From contig JAFQZZ010000021.1 in assembly GCA_017405645.1 (NCBI GenBank), forward strand, positions 1 through 56,437: 56,437 nucleotides of DNA. Direction: 5' to 3'. Shown here piece by piece: positions 14,880-22,323 of this stretch (the first letter of the stretch is position 1; every line of letters starts with the position of its first letter). Source of the stretch: Bacillota bacterium. GTDB lineage: Bacteria > Bacillota > Clostridia > Peptostreptococcales > Anaerovoracaceae. The position numbers were made by a program, and so were the translations under genes. The notes under the pieces were generated by a model. It saw only the letters and a program-made list of their open reading frames with translations, searched no databases and was not told the origin of the DNA.

Positions 14880-15581
14880 TCATGAGGGTCGCTCCTCCCA
14901 GGGCATGTCCCAGAAAATACTGTGATAAGTGCCGTTGCCGATCACGATGTGGTCGGCGATGCGGATCCCCAGCAGTTTCCCCGCGTCCACCGCCTTCCGC
15001 GTCAGTTCCAGGTCCTTTTCGCTGGGCTCCGGATTGCCGCTGGGGTGGTTGTGGATCAGCACCACGGAGGCCGCGCCCTTGCGGATCGCCCCGGCAAAAA
15101 TCTCCCGGGGCTGCACGTAGGCGGCGTTCAGCCCGCCCACGGCGATGTCCTCCATGCCAAGCACTTCATTCTTTGCGTTCAGATAAACGACCCGGAACAC
15201 TTCCCTGCGGAAATACCGCATCTCTTCCATGACCATACCGGCCACATCGTCGCTGCCGATGACCACGGTCCGCTGCCGGGAAGCGTCTGCCGAAATCCGC
15301 CGTCCCAGCTCCACCGCCGACAGGATCCGGGCCGCCTTGGCCGGACCCACGCCCGGCACCCGGCTCAGTTCCTCCGGCTGGCAGTGGGCCAGAAACCGGA
15401 TCCCCTCTCCTTCCAGGGAGAGGATCTTTTCCGCCAATGCAACGGCGGAAGCGCCTTCCGAACCGCTGCCTAAAAGGATCGCCAGGATCTCCGCATTGCT
15501 GAGGGCTGCGGCGCCGTATTTCTGCAGCTTTTCCCGGGGCCGTTCCTCTTCCGGCCATTCCCGGATCGCTTTGTTCTCCAA
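14880..15581 (-). CDS. radC: RadC family JAB-domain protein
   Basis: 233 residues: N-terminal helix-hairpin-helix part (LSRVPGVGPAKAARILSAVELGRR, about 68-95) and a JAB1/MPN-type domain with the metal motif VLIHNHPSGNPEPSEKD (about 175-191). The protein was named for DNA repair, but its cellular role is unsettled; the JAB domain looks like a metal hydrolase. Translation starts at TTG 15581, with GGAG 8 bases upstream; both signals lie inside a 14-base tandem repeat. The stop overlaps the first possible ATG of the MinD-like gene (ATGA). Confidence 0.92.
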   Translation of the reverse strand: MENKAIREWPEEERPREKLQKYGAAALSNAEILAILLGSGSEGASAVALAEKILSLEGEGIRFLAHCQPEELSRVPGVGPAKAARILSAVELGRRISADASRQRTVVIGSDDVAGMVMEEMRYFRREVFRVVYLNAKNEVLGMEDIAVGGLNAAYVQPREIFAGAIRKGAASVVLIHNHPSGNPEPSEKDLELTRKAVDAGKLLGIRIADHIVIGNGTYHSIFWDMPWEERPS

Positions 15582-15603
15582 TCTTCAATCTCCAATCTTC
15601 AAT
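15576..15603. repeat. Tandem 14-base repeat supplying the radC ribosome site and start
   Basis: Two exact copies of CTCCAATCTTCAAT (plus strand). On the minus strand each gives GGAG and, 8 bases on, TTG. One copy provides the radC start signals, and the end of the upstream gene (its last five codons and TGA) is also read from the repeat. A related copy lies before ahcY (54844-54866). Confidence 0.8.
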
Positions 15604-16736
15604 GTCTTTACCGCTTTATCGCTGCGGCCGGCGGGATTTACCGCCCAGACCTTCAGCGTGTATTCACCGCTTTTCTCCAGATCGTCCAGTGCGGCCGAAT
15701 CCGTTTCCGGCCCGAAGCGCATGCTGCCCACGTGGGACTTCCCGTCTTTGTACACGTCCACGCAGTAATGCTCCACTCCGGGGCGGTTCACATCCGCATG
15801 CTGCAGCCGCCATTCGATCTCCAAACGGTCCAGTTCCTGACGGACCGTCACTCTGGGCTCTTCCGGCACCTGAAGCTGCGCTTCCAGGCTTCCCCATCCG
15901 TTCCGGGCCCGCACCGTGACGATTTTCGTGATCAGTTCCTCCCGGGACAGTCCCGTCAGGGCCGGCCCGGTCTCGCCGCTGTTCCAGCTGTATTCATACT
16001 CCGGCTCCCCTTCCGCATCCTTTATCAATACGGAAAGGTCCCAGAGATCGTTTTCCTTTTTCTTCAGATCCAGCACCGCCCGGCCGGTGATCTCCGTCAG
16101 GCCCGCTGTCTCCAGGTATTGTTTTTTCAGCGCCCCGGCCGCTTCGGTCAGTTCAGTTTCCGACGGTTCTTCCTGGTTCATGACCCGGACCGCCTCCGCC
16201 ACGGCATTTCGCAGGGCGATGATCTTTTCGCTGTCCCCGCCGGCTCCGTTGATCAGGCCCATGGCACTGTTGGCCAGCCGGTTCAGGTCCATGTAGGCTT
16301 CCACCACGCGGTGTTCGCCGCTGATCTCTTCCCGCAGGGCCATCAGGGTCCACTTCCGGTTATGCTCCGTCAGGGAGGCCTTGTGGCCGATCTGCAGCCC
16401 GGCCTTGCGCAGGGCGTCAAACAGGACGTCCATCCGTTCGTCCCCGACGCCGCACATCAGCATCAGCTCCGTTTCCGGCGCTTCTTCCGGGGGTTTCCGC
16501 TCCGGCGCCGGCGGTTCCTTCAGTCCCGCCAGGGTCCCGACCTTCCGGTACAGGTCCTCCGGTCCCAGGTCCCGCCAGGGCATTTCGATCTCCGTCAGGA
16601 CTTTCCTCAGCCGCTCTCCCCGGGAGGTGTCCTCCCCGAGCCCGTAGAGCAGGAGCTGCTCCTGCACGAGGTTCGGATCGAAGGGCGCCTGGGGCTTCTT
16701 TGTCTTCTTTTTTCCCTTGGTCTTCTTCGCACTCAA
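15585..16736 (-). CDS. DUF3783 protein with C-terminal fibronectin-III-like domain
   Basis: 383 residues. A lysine-rich N-terminus (MSAKKTKGKKKTKKP) is followed by a short helical region and a Pro/Glu linker. Residues about 88-145 match DUF3783 (LMLMCGVGDERMDVLFDAL to WTLMALREEISGEH), and a helical stretch follows. The last 160 residues form beta-rich modules ending in a fibronectin-III-like pattern (SGEYTLKVWAVNPAGRSD). No signal peptide, so probably cytoplasmic. Its function is unknown. It lies 6 bases after barstar, and its final residues LKIGD come from the tandem repeat that also starts radC. Confidence 0.75.
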   Translation of the reverse strand: MSAKKTKGKKKTKKPQAPFDPNLVQEQLLLYGLGEDTSRGERLRKVLTEIEMPWRDLGPEDLYRKVGTLAGLKEPPAPERKPPEEAPETELMLMCGVGDERMDVLFDALRKAGLQIGHKASLTEHNRKWTLMALREEISGEHRVVEAYMDLNRLANSAMGLINGAGGDSEKIIALRNAVAEAVRVMNQEEPSETELTEAAGALKKQYLETAGLTEITGRAVLDLKKKENDLWDLSVLIKDAEGEPEYEYSWNSGETGPALTGLSREELITKIVTVRARNGWGSLEAQLQVPEEPRVTVRQELDRLEIEWRLQHADVNRPGVEHYCVDVYKDGKSHVGSMRFGPETDSAALDDLEKSGEYTLKVWAVNPAGRSDKAVKTLKIGD

Positions 16737-16742
16737 TTTCCG

Positions 16743-17033
16743 TCACTGTCCTTCTTCGTCGTCATCCGAATCAAAGGCGATCCGGATATTGGGATTCTCC
16801 TCCATCAGGCCGCCGGACATCCGTTTCAGCCGCCTCAGGTAACGTTCCAGATCGTATTCACGGCACTCCAGGTCCCGGAATCGGATCCACATTGCTTCCG
16901 GAATCTCGGACAGCACGTCGTACAGGGCGTCCAGGTTCCGGCCGAAATAGTCCGGCAGGGGAAGCGCCTCTTCCAGCAGATCATACAGGTCTGCTCTTGT
17001 TTTCGCTTTTGTCAAATCGATTTCGTAGTACAT
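16743..17033 (-). CDS. Barstar family ribonuclease inhibitor
   Basis: 96 residues with the barstar signature ALPLPDYFGRNLDALYDVLSEI (split as ALPLPDYFGRN and LDALYDVL), in which the helix around Tyr28-Asp39 plugs the barnase active site; the Asp and Tyr pattern is kept. It would protect the cell against the barnase-like RNase whose gene lies 9 bases upstream on the same strand. TAGGAG precedes ATG 17033. The C-terminal tail is acidic (DSDDDEEGQ). Confidence 0.9.
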   Translation of the reverse strand: MYYEIDLTKAKTRADLYDLLEEALPLPDYFGRNLDALYDVLSEIPEAMWIRFRDLECREYDLERYLRRLKRMSGGLMEENPNIRIAFDSDDDEEGQ

Positions 17034-17042
17034 TGATATCTC

Positions 17043-17555
17043 CTAATACAATCGTTCAAAGGTCTCGTAGTGATCTTCCGTATAATAGATCTTCCAGTCT
17101 TCCGAGTAGATGATGCGTTTCGCTCCCCGTTTCTTTTTGCCCAGGGTGTCGATGTCGCATTCCCGGTAGGAGACGTCCTCCGGCAGGATGCCTTCATAGT
17201 TGCCGAAGTAATCGCCGCCGATGCATTTCCCCGGCGCATAACGGTCCAGGGAACCGCCGTCCCAGCCCAGCTCCTTGGCCTTCTTCTTCGTGATGAAGTT
17301 CTGAGGCAGTTTCCGGTAGGTGTAGAGGTACAGCGCCACATCCTCCTTGGAGGTGTACACGCCGTCTTCGTCGATGGCCGGCGCCTTGGAGACCTCTTCA
17401 TCCTCCGCCCCGTCATCATAAGCCTGTTCCGTTTCCGCCGCCGGCTGCGAGGGCTGGTCTTCCGCTTCCGGGGCGCCGCCGCAGCCTGTCATCAGCGACA
17501 GGGAAAGGAGCAGCGTCACCAGCAGCAGGCACAGTACTTTCAGTTTTCCTTTCAT
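17043..17555 (-). CDS. Barnase-type ribonuclease with lipoprotein signal
   Basis: 170 residues. A signal peptide with lipobox LMTGC (Cys about 25) and an acidic linker to about residue 62 lead into a barnase domain of about 108 residues that aligns along its length (VYTSKEDVALYLYTYRKLP, NFITKKKAKELGW, CIGGDYFGNYEG). Catalytic residues are kept: Glu in YRECDID, Arg in RGAKRIIYS, His in TEDHYETF. Classical barnase is freely secreted; the lipobox predicts membrane anchoring outside the cell. Barstar follows immediately. AGGAG lies before ATG 17555. Role: nutrition, or antagonism of neighbours. Confidence 0.92.
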   Translation of the reverse strand: MKGKLKVLCLLLVTLLLSLSLMTGCGGAPEAEDQPSQPAAETEQAYDDGAEDEEVSKAPAIDEDGVYTSKEDVALYLYTYRKLPQNFITKKKAKELGWDGGSLDRYAPGKCIGGDYFGNYEGILPEDVSYRECDIDTLGKKKRGAKRIIYSEDWKIYYTEDHYETFERLY

Positions 17556-17579
17556 GTTTTTCTCCTGTAAGAAAGAAGC

Positions 17580-17602
17580 GGGACGATGCGGAACATCGTC
17601 CC
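17580..17602 (-). terminator. Hairpin between the SLH gene and the barnase gene
   Basis: A 9-bp stem GGGACGATG/CATCGTCCC with a 5-base loop. On the minus strand it is followed by GCTTCTTTCTT, a poor T-run, so it may be a weak terminator or attenuator through which the barnase pair is read. The shape recalls the REP-like elements at 45062 and 47595. Confidence 0.55.
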
Positions 17603-17619
17603 TCTTTCATTGTAGTTGT

Positions 17620-19524
17620 TTAGAGATTGCAGAACCGGTGGAGGATCGCCGCCACCTGTTCCCTGGTTGCAACGGTCTGGGGTTCCAGCTGGCCGCCGGT
17701 CCCGTTGATCAGGCCCTTGCCGATGGCCCAGGCCATCGCTTCCCGTGCGTAATCGCTGACGGCATAAGCGTCCCAGTACTGGGAGGAATCGATGGCGCCG
17801 CCTTCTCCGGCCGTGGCCTTGCCTTTATATACCGCATACCGGTACAGGATCACCGCCAGCTGTTCGCGGGTCATGCCGCCCTCCGGCTGGAAGGCGCCTT
17901 CCCCGGTGCCGTTGACGATCCCTTCCGAAGCTGCCCAGCGGACGGCTTCGTAGTAGTAACTGCCTGCCGTCACATCCCAGAAGCTGACGCTCTGGGAAGC
18001 TTCCGGCGTCTTTTCCATCCGGTGCAGGATCGTGACGATCATTCCCCGGGTGGTGCGGGTGACGGGTTCAAAGATCCCCGGCGCCGTACCCTTCATCAGG
18101 CCGTTCTGGTAAACGTAGGCGATGTCCCCCGCGCTCCAGCGGCCCTGCTCCACGTCCGTGGCCGGAAGACCCGGCACGGTATTGCAGTGGATCCGGATGC
18201 TGCTGTAAGGCTGTCCGGCCGGCCACTTGCAGGCGCTGTTCCACTGGGCCTGGGTGCCTGAAAAATATACGTCCTTCAGTTTCGCGCAGTCCGCGAAAGC
18301 GGATTTATCGATCAGCGAGATCCCCGCTGCCACCATGATCTGTTCCAGGTTGGCGCATTCGCTGAAAGCAAAGCCGTCGATCCGGTCCACGCCCTGGGGG
18401 AAGGTCACTTCCGTCAGGGTATCCATTCCCGTAAAGGAATCCGCCGGGATGGTCCGCATGCCGGAAGAAAGGATCAGGCTCTTCAGCGTCTTCACGCCGG
18501 AGAAGGCGTCGTCGCTGACTTCCTTCACGGTATCCGGCATTTTATAGTAGGTCTCCGCCCTTGCGGGAGGATACAGGATCAGTTTGGTCACGCCCTTGTT
18601 GTACAGGACGCCCTCCTTTGCGGCGAACCGGCGGTTGCTGGAGGAAACCTGGATGGTCTCCAGTGCGGTGCAGCCGTTGAAGGGATCGTTTCCGATCACC
18701 ACCAGGGTGTCCGGGAAGGTGATCTTCTTCAGGTTGACGCAGCCTTTCATTGCCTTGTCGCCGATGCTGACCACCCCCGAGGAGATGCTCAGCTCGGTGA
18801 GTCCCGTGCAGCCGCTAAAAGTCTCGTCTCCAATGACCATAGTCTCATCCGAGAAGACGACTTTCTTCAGCCCGACCGCATCTTCCAGGTCCCGGTCATC
18901 CAGGGTGTCCATGGAATCCGGCAGGTACAGGGTCTTCAGGTTTTTCGCAAAGGCGAAGGACCGCTCTCCGATCCGGATGACCCCTTCCGGGATCCGGTAG
19001 GTGGCTTCCGTCTTTCCGGCGGGATACACCAGCAGGCTTTCCCCGTCTTTGTCAAAGAGCACGCCGTTCTGGCCGGAATAGTAGTAGTTGCCCTCCGCGA
19101 CCGCGATGCTCTGCAGTGCCGAACAGGACTCGAAGGCCTTGTTCCCAATGGTCTCCACCGACGCCGGGATCTGGATCTGCGTTAGTCCGGCGCAGGAAGC
19201 GAAGGCCTCCTTGCCGATGGTCTTCAGGCCTTCCGGCAGGGTAATGCTCTTCAGGTTCGAGTTCCCCGAAAAAGCGGAATCGCCGATCTTCACCACCGCC
19301 GTGCCGGAGATCGTTGCCGGGATGTTCGCCCCGGTCACGCCCGGATCGCACTCCGTGATGGTGCCGGTGCCGTTGTCGAAATACACGTTGCCGCCTTCCA
19401 CCACCAGCGCCAGGCCTTTTCCGGGAACGTTGATCACCGTCTCGTCCTCCGCAAAAGCCGCCGCCGGCCATAACGTCATGCACAGCAGCGCGCTCAGGAA
19501 TATTGCCAGGAATCGTTTCCTCAT
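17620..19524 (-). CDS. Surface protein with BspA-type leucine-rich repeats and three SLH domains
   Basis: 634 residues from ATG 19524 (GGAGG upstream). A signal peptide (RKRFLAIFLSALLCMTLWP, cut near AAAFA) is followed by about a dozen 23-residue LRR_5/BspA repeats (pattern SITLPEGLKTIGKEAFASCAG) to about residue 450. Three S-layer homology domains end the protein (about 460-634; for example NGLMKGTAPGIFEP, EGIVNGTGEGAFQPEGGMTREQ, KGLINGTGGQLEPQTVATREQ). The SLH domains should bind pyruvylated wall polymer and display the repeats for adhesion or binding. It has its own promoter. Confidence 0.93.
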   Translation of the reverse strand: MRKRFLAIFLSALLCMTLWPAAAFAEDETVINVPGKGLALVVEGGNVYFDNGTGTITECDPGVTGANIPATISGTAVVKIGDSAFSGNSNLKSITLPEGLKTIGKEAFASCAGLTQIQIPASVETIGNKAFESCSALQSIAVAEGNYYYSGQNGVLFDKDGESLLVYPAGKTEATYRIPEGVIRIGERSFAFAKNLKTLYLPDSMDTLDDRDLEDAVGLKKVVFSDETMVIGDETFSGCTGLTELSISSGVVSIGDKAMKGCVNLKKITFPDTLVVIGNDPFNGCTALETIQVSSSNRRFAAKEGVLYNKGVTKLILYPPARAETYYKMPDTVKEVSDDAFSGVKTLKSLILSSGMRTIPADSFTGMDTLTEVTFPQGVDRIDGFAFSECANLEQIMVAAGISLIDKSAFADCAKLKDVYFSGTQAQWNSACKWPAGQPYSSIRIHCNTVPGLPATDVEQGRWSAGDIAYVYQNGLMKGTAPGIFEPVTRTTRGMIVTILHRMEKTPEASQSVSFWDVTAGSYYYEAVRWAASEGIVNGTGEGAFQPEGGMTREQLAVILYRYAVYKGKATAGEGGAIDSSQYWDAYAVSDYAREAMAWAIGKGLINGTGGQLEPQTVATREQVAAILHRFCNL

Positions 19525-19573
19525 TCTATTTCCTCCCAAATCACTCTCAGGTTTTCATCAGCATCTAATAGAA

Positions 19574-19602
19574 ATTGTAATATAAAAACAGTGACTTTGC
19601 AA
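19574..19602 (-). promoter_or_regulatory. Sigma-A promoter of the SLH/LRR gene
   Basis: TTGCAA (19597-19602), 17-base spacer, TACAAT (19574-19579) on the minus strand, about 50 bases before the start codon. Confidence 0.7.
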
Positions 19603-19621
19603 TGGTTTACCTTTTGAACAT

Positions 19622-19660
19622 AAAAAACTCCCGTGCACCCCGGGTGGGTGCGCGGGAGTT
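19622..19660 (-). terminator. Intrinsic terminator after the HMA gene
   Basis: A long GC-rich stem with outer arms ACTCCCG (19627-19633) and CGGGAGT (19653-19659), followed by six T on the minus strand. Confidence 0.85.
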
Positions 19661-19665
19661 CTCTC

Positions 19666-19920
19666 TCATTTCCTGAAAGCTGAAAATCCTTTCTTTTCGA
19701 AGGGTTCCGAGTCGTAGGAAGTCATTTCGTAACCGGCTTTTTCGATCACTTTTCTCAGTTCTTCCTCCGCCAGTTCACCCTCGGATATGATTTCCGTCCG
19801 GTTGGCTTCGTGGGAGGATGTGACCTTCCTGACCGCGAGGATCTCCTGAACGGCTTCGTTCACGTGTCTCTCGCAGTTATGGCACATCATTCCCTTCACG
19901 CCGATGGTGGTTTTGATCAT
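19666..19920 (-). CDS. Heavy-metal-associated (HMA) domain protein, CopZ-like
   Basis: 84 residues with the metal loop GMMCHNCERHV (CxxC at residues 13-16) near the start and the usual beta-alpha-beta-beta-alpha-beta pattern (RTEIISEGELAEEELRKVIEKAGY). Such proteins carry Cu(I) or a related soft metal to a P-type ATPase or regulator. The tail beyond residue 70 (EPFEKKGFSAFRK) is an extension. No copper ATPase lies in the window; it follows the SDR gene by 12 bases, which gives no clear functional link. Confidence 0.85.
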   Translation of the reverse strand: MIKTTIGVKGMMCHNCERHVNEAVQEILAVRKVTSSHEANRTEIISEGELAEEELRKVIEKAGYEMTSYDSEPFEKKGFSAFRK

Positions 19921-19932
19921 AAGGTCCTCCTG

Positions 19933-20739
19933 TCAGCCCAGTGCTGCTAATTCCTTCTCCGACCCCTTAAATTCCTGGATCACGTTGCCGCCGTCCACGG
20001 TGAAGTCCTGTCCGGTGATGCCGGAAGCCTTGTCGGAAGCCAGGAATACCACCATGGCCGCCACTTCCTCCGGCAGGACGCTCCGGCCCAGAGGGGTGTT
20101 CTCGCCGCCCATGGCGCCCCGCTTGGACTGCACGCCGGTTTTGATCCAGCCCGGCAGAACGTTATTGATGGTGATGCCTTTGTTCCCGGTCTCGATGGCG
20201 ATGGCCTTGCTCATGCCGTTCACCCCCGCCTTGGCCGCGCCGTAGGCGCTGCAGCCGCTGGCACTGACCACCGGGCCCGTCACGGAAGAAACGTTGACGA
20301 TCCGCCCGTATTCCGCATCCAGCATTCCCGGCAGCACGGCTTTGATCATGTTCATGGTGATCCCCAGGTTCCGGGTGATCACCAGATCCCAGTGTTCAAA
20401 GGCCATATCCGTAAACCCCGGATACTTGTCCATGTTGCCGCCCTGGGACAGGCCGGCGTTGTTTACCAGGACATCGATTTTGCCAAAGTCGGATAAGATT
20501 TCTCCGACGGCCCGGCTGACCTGTTCCCGGTCCATGAGGTCTGCGATGTAGCCCTTCGCGGTACCTCCCAGGGCTTCCAGTTCCCCGGCCCGTTCGTGGA
20601 TCCGCTCCGTTGTGGCGATCATCGCCACCTTCGCGCCAAGTTCGGCAAAGATCTTTGCGCAGGCGAAGCCGATCCCGCCGGCGCTGCCTGCACCGGTAAT
20701 GACACAGACCCGGTCTGTGAAGTCGATATACTGTTTCAT
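19933..20739 (-). CDS. Short-chain dehydrogenase/reductase
   Basis: 268 residues, a classical SDR. The cofactor-binding turn is TGAGSAGGIGFA (one residue longer than TGxxxGIG), NNAGLS is present, the catalytic Ser is in VNVSSVTG, and the active-site pair is in SAYGAAK (Tyr and Lys about 171 and 175). An NAD(P)-dependent alcohol/ketone reaction is expected; the substrate is unknown. It follows the class III transaminase gene across a hairpin terminator, so it may receive read-through only. GGAGG lies before ATG 20739. Confidence 0.87.
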   Translation of the reverse strand: MKQYIDFTDRVCVITGAGSAGGIGFACAKIFAELGAKVAMIATTERIHERAGELEALGGTAKGYIADLMDREQVSRAVGEILSDFGKIDVLVNNAGLSQGGNMDKYPGFTDMAFEHWDLVITRNLGITMNMIKAVLPGMLDAEYGRIVNVSSVTGPVVSASGCSAYGAAKAGVNGMSKAIAIETGNKGITINNVLPGWIKTGVQSKRGAMGGENTPLGRSVLPEEVAAMVVFLASDKASGITGQDFTVDGGNVIQEFKGSEKELAALG

Positions 20740-20767
20740 CTTATCCTCCTTATATACTCTTTTCCGT

Positions 20768-20795
20768 AAAAAAGGAAGGGTCCGAAGACCCTTCC
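20768..20795 (-). terminator. Intrinsic terminator of the transaminase gene
   Basis: A perfect 9-bp stem GGAAGGGTC/GACCCTTCC with a UUCG loop on the minus strand, then six T. Confidence 0.88.
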
Positions 20796-20810
20796 AAGCT
20801 TTTTGAGCGA

Positions 20811-22160
20811 TTAGTCCGCAATCTTTTCGCAGGCTTCTCTGAATACTTCGGTGTGTCTGTCAACGTCCGCTTCGGATGTGGCTGCGCTCATGATCGCCAT
20901 GTTGTGGAACGGTGTCATGAAGATGCCTCTGTTGAGTGCATACAGGTGCATGTACCAGTCAAGATCGAAGTCTCTGTGGTTAACTGCGTCCGTACCGTCT
21001 TTCGCCACTTCCGGCAGGAACCAGTACTCGGTTCTGGTACCCAGCTGGGTAGTGCTCCAGTCGAAGCCGAATTCCTTGATGCCCGCTTCCACGCCGGCAT
21101 TGAATCTCTCCGCGAGAGGAATCGCGTGCTTGTAGAAATCTTCCGTCAGTACCTTGTCTAAGATGACGTGCATTGCTGCCATGGTGATCGCATTGGCTGC
21201 CAGGGTGCCGCCGATGCCCTTTACGAGGCCGTACAGGGCAACCAGTTCCGCTTCCGCCTTCTGGGCGAATTCTTCGGTAAAGCCGTATACGCCTACCGGG
21301 ATGCCGCCGGCCAGGGTCTTGCCGCAGACCACGATGTCCGGATCCAGGCCCTTTTCCCTGGTGTAGCCGCCGATGCCGCAGCAGATGGTGTGGGTCTCGT
21401 CGATCAGCAGATAGGTGCCGTATTTCCGTGTTAATTCTCTTAATTTTTCATGATAGCCCGGTGCCGGGTGAACGATACCGATGTTGGTCATGACCGGTTC
21501 AGCCATTACAACCGCTACATCTTCGTCCTTCAGGGCGTTTTCCAGTGCTTCCACGTCATTCCATTCGATGACCTTGGTGGTATAGCTGGGGTCGATCTGG
21601 GGACCGATGTTGCCCAGTCTGGAAATGATGTCGCCTTCCGGTGTCAGGGTGGCGATGGTTTCATCTACCGTGCCGTGATAGCACCAGTTGAATACGACGA
21701 CCTTCGGCCGCTTGGTGATCTGTCTGGCCAGACGAATCGCAAACCGGTTCGCATCTGTAGCGCTGGTGGAGAACTGCCAGTATTTCACGCCGAATCTTCT
21801 GGTGAGTTCTCTGGCGTTCCAGGTAGCATCTTCTGTCGGCAGCATGTGGGATGTGCCGTGCTTCACGATGTCCGCCATCGCTTCCACGAACGGTTCCGGG
21901 CTGTGGCCCACCATGGAACCTGTGTCACCCAGGCAGAAGTCGATGTAATCGATGCCGTCCGCGTCTGTGAGGTGAACGCCTCTCGCATCCTTTACCGTGA
22001 GCGGAATGCCGCCGGCATAACGGACCATCCAGTTGAGCGGAACGCCCTGCAGCAGGCAGTCTTTCGCGTTCTCAAAGTTCTTGATGGACGTGGGATGCAG
22101 TTTGTGGAACAGTTCCAGTTCTTCAGCATAAGCTTTCTTTAATTTGTCTCTGTTTACCAT
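20811..22160 (-). CDS. Class III PLP aminotransferase (GSA-aminomutase/beta-amino-acid transaminase-like)
   Basis: 449 residues from ATG 22160 (GGAGG 6 bases upstream); the longer frame has no ribosome site. Fold-type I with LLIDETHTICC and PLP lysine in VVCGKTLAGGIPVG (about residue 285). It resembles the branch of glutamate-1-semialdehyde aminomutase and beta-phenylalanine transaminase. The usual SGTEA loop is replaced by STSATDAN (about 130-137), hinting at a different substrate. Divergent from a MocR regulator with which it shares a control region, so it probably handles an amino compound sensed by MocR. Exact substrate unknown. Confidence 0.85.
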   Translation of the reverse strand: MVNRDKLKKAYAEELELFHKLHPTSIKNFENAKDCLLQGVPLNWMVRYAGGIPLTVKDARGVHLTDADGIDYIDFCLGDTGSMVGHSPEPFVEAMADIVKHGTSHMLPTEDATWNARELTRRFGVKYWQFSTSATDANRFAIRLARQITKRPKVVVFNWCYHGTVDETIATLTPEGDIISRLGNIGPQIDPSYTTKVIEWNDVEALENALKDEDVAVVMAEPVMTNIGIVHPAPGYHEKLRELTRKYGTYLLIDETHTICCGIGGYTREKGLDPDIVVCGKTLAGGIPVGVYGFTEEFAQKAEAELVALYGLVKGIGGTLAANAITMAAMHVILDKVLTEDFYKHAIPLAERFNAGVEAGIKEFGFDWSTTQLGTRTEYWFLPEVAKDGTDAVNHRDFDLDWYMHLYALNRGIFMTPFHNMAIMSAATSEADVDRHTEVFREACEKIAD

Positions 22161-22224
22161 GATATACCTCCGTGATATTCTTTTATTTCGCCGCGCCCAT
22201 GGGCGCATTTTTATCGTCGCCTAT

Positions 22225-22260
22225 ATATTACCCTATTGTTCCGGCCAAATTACCAACCAA
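22225..22260 (-). promoter_or_regulatory. Transaminase promoter with proximal MocR box, lacking a consensus -35
   Basis: TAATAT (-10, 22225-22230) is preceded, 24 bases upstream on the minus strand, by TTGGTTGG (22253-22260). No TTGACA-like hexamer sits at the usual 16-18 spacing. The same box at the same distance occurs at the dehydrogenase promoter (27993-28028). A second box, CCATCCAA on the plus strand, lies 23 bp further at 22276-22283. Confidence 0.7.
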
Positions 22261-22263
22261 GTG

Positions 22264-22292
22264 TTGATTATTTTCCCATCCAATGCTATGAT
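22264..22292 (+). promoter_or_regulatory. mocR promoter overlapping the distal MocR box
   Basis: TTGATT (22264-22269), 17-base spacer, TATGAT (22287-22292). The distal CCAACCAA-like box (22276-22283) is inside the spacer, so a regulator bound there would block mocR transcription. Confidence 0.7.
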
Positions 22293-22323
22293 TTAAATAA
22301 GACAAAAAACGGGAGATGCGGTC

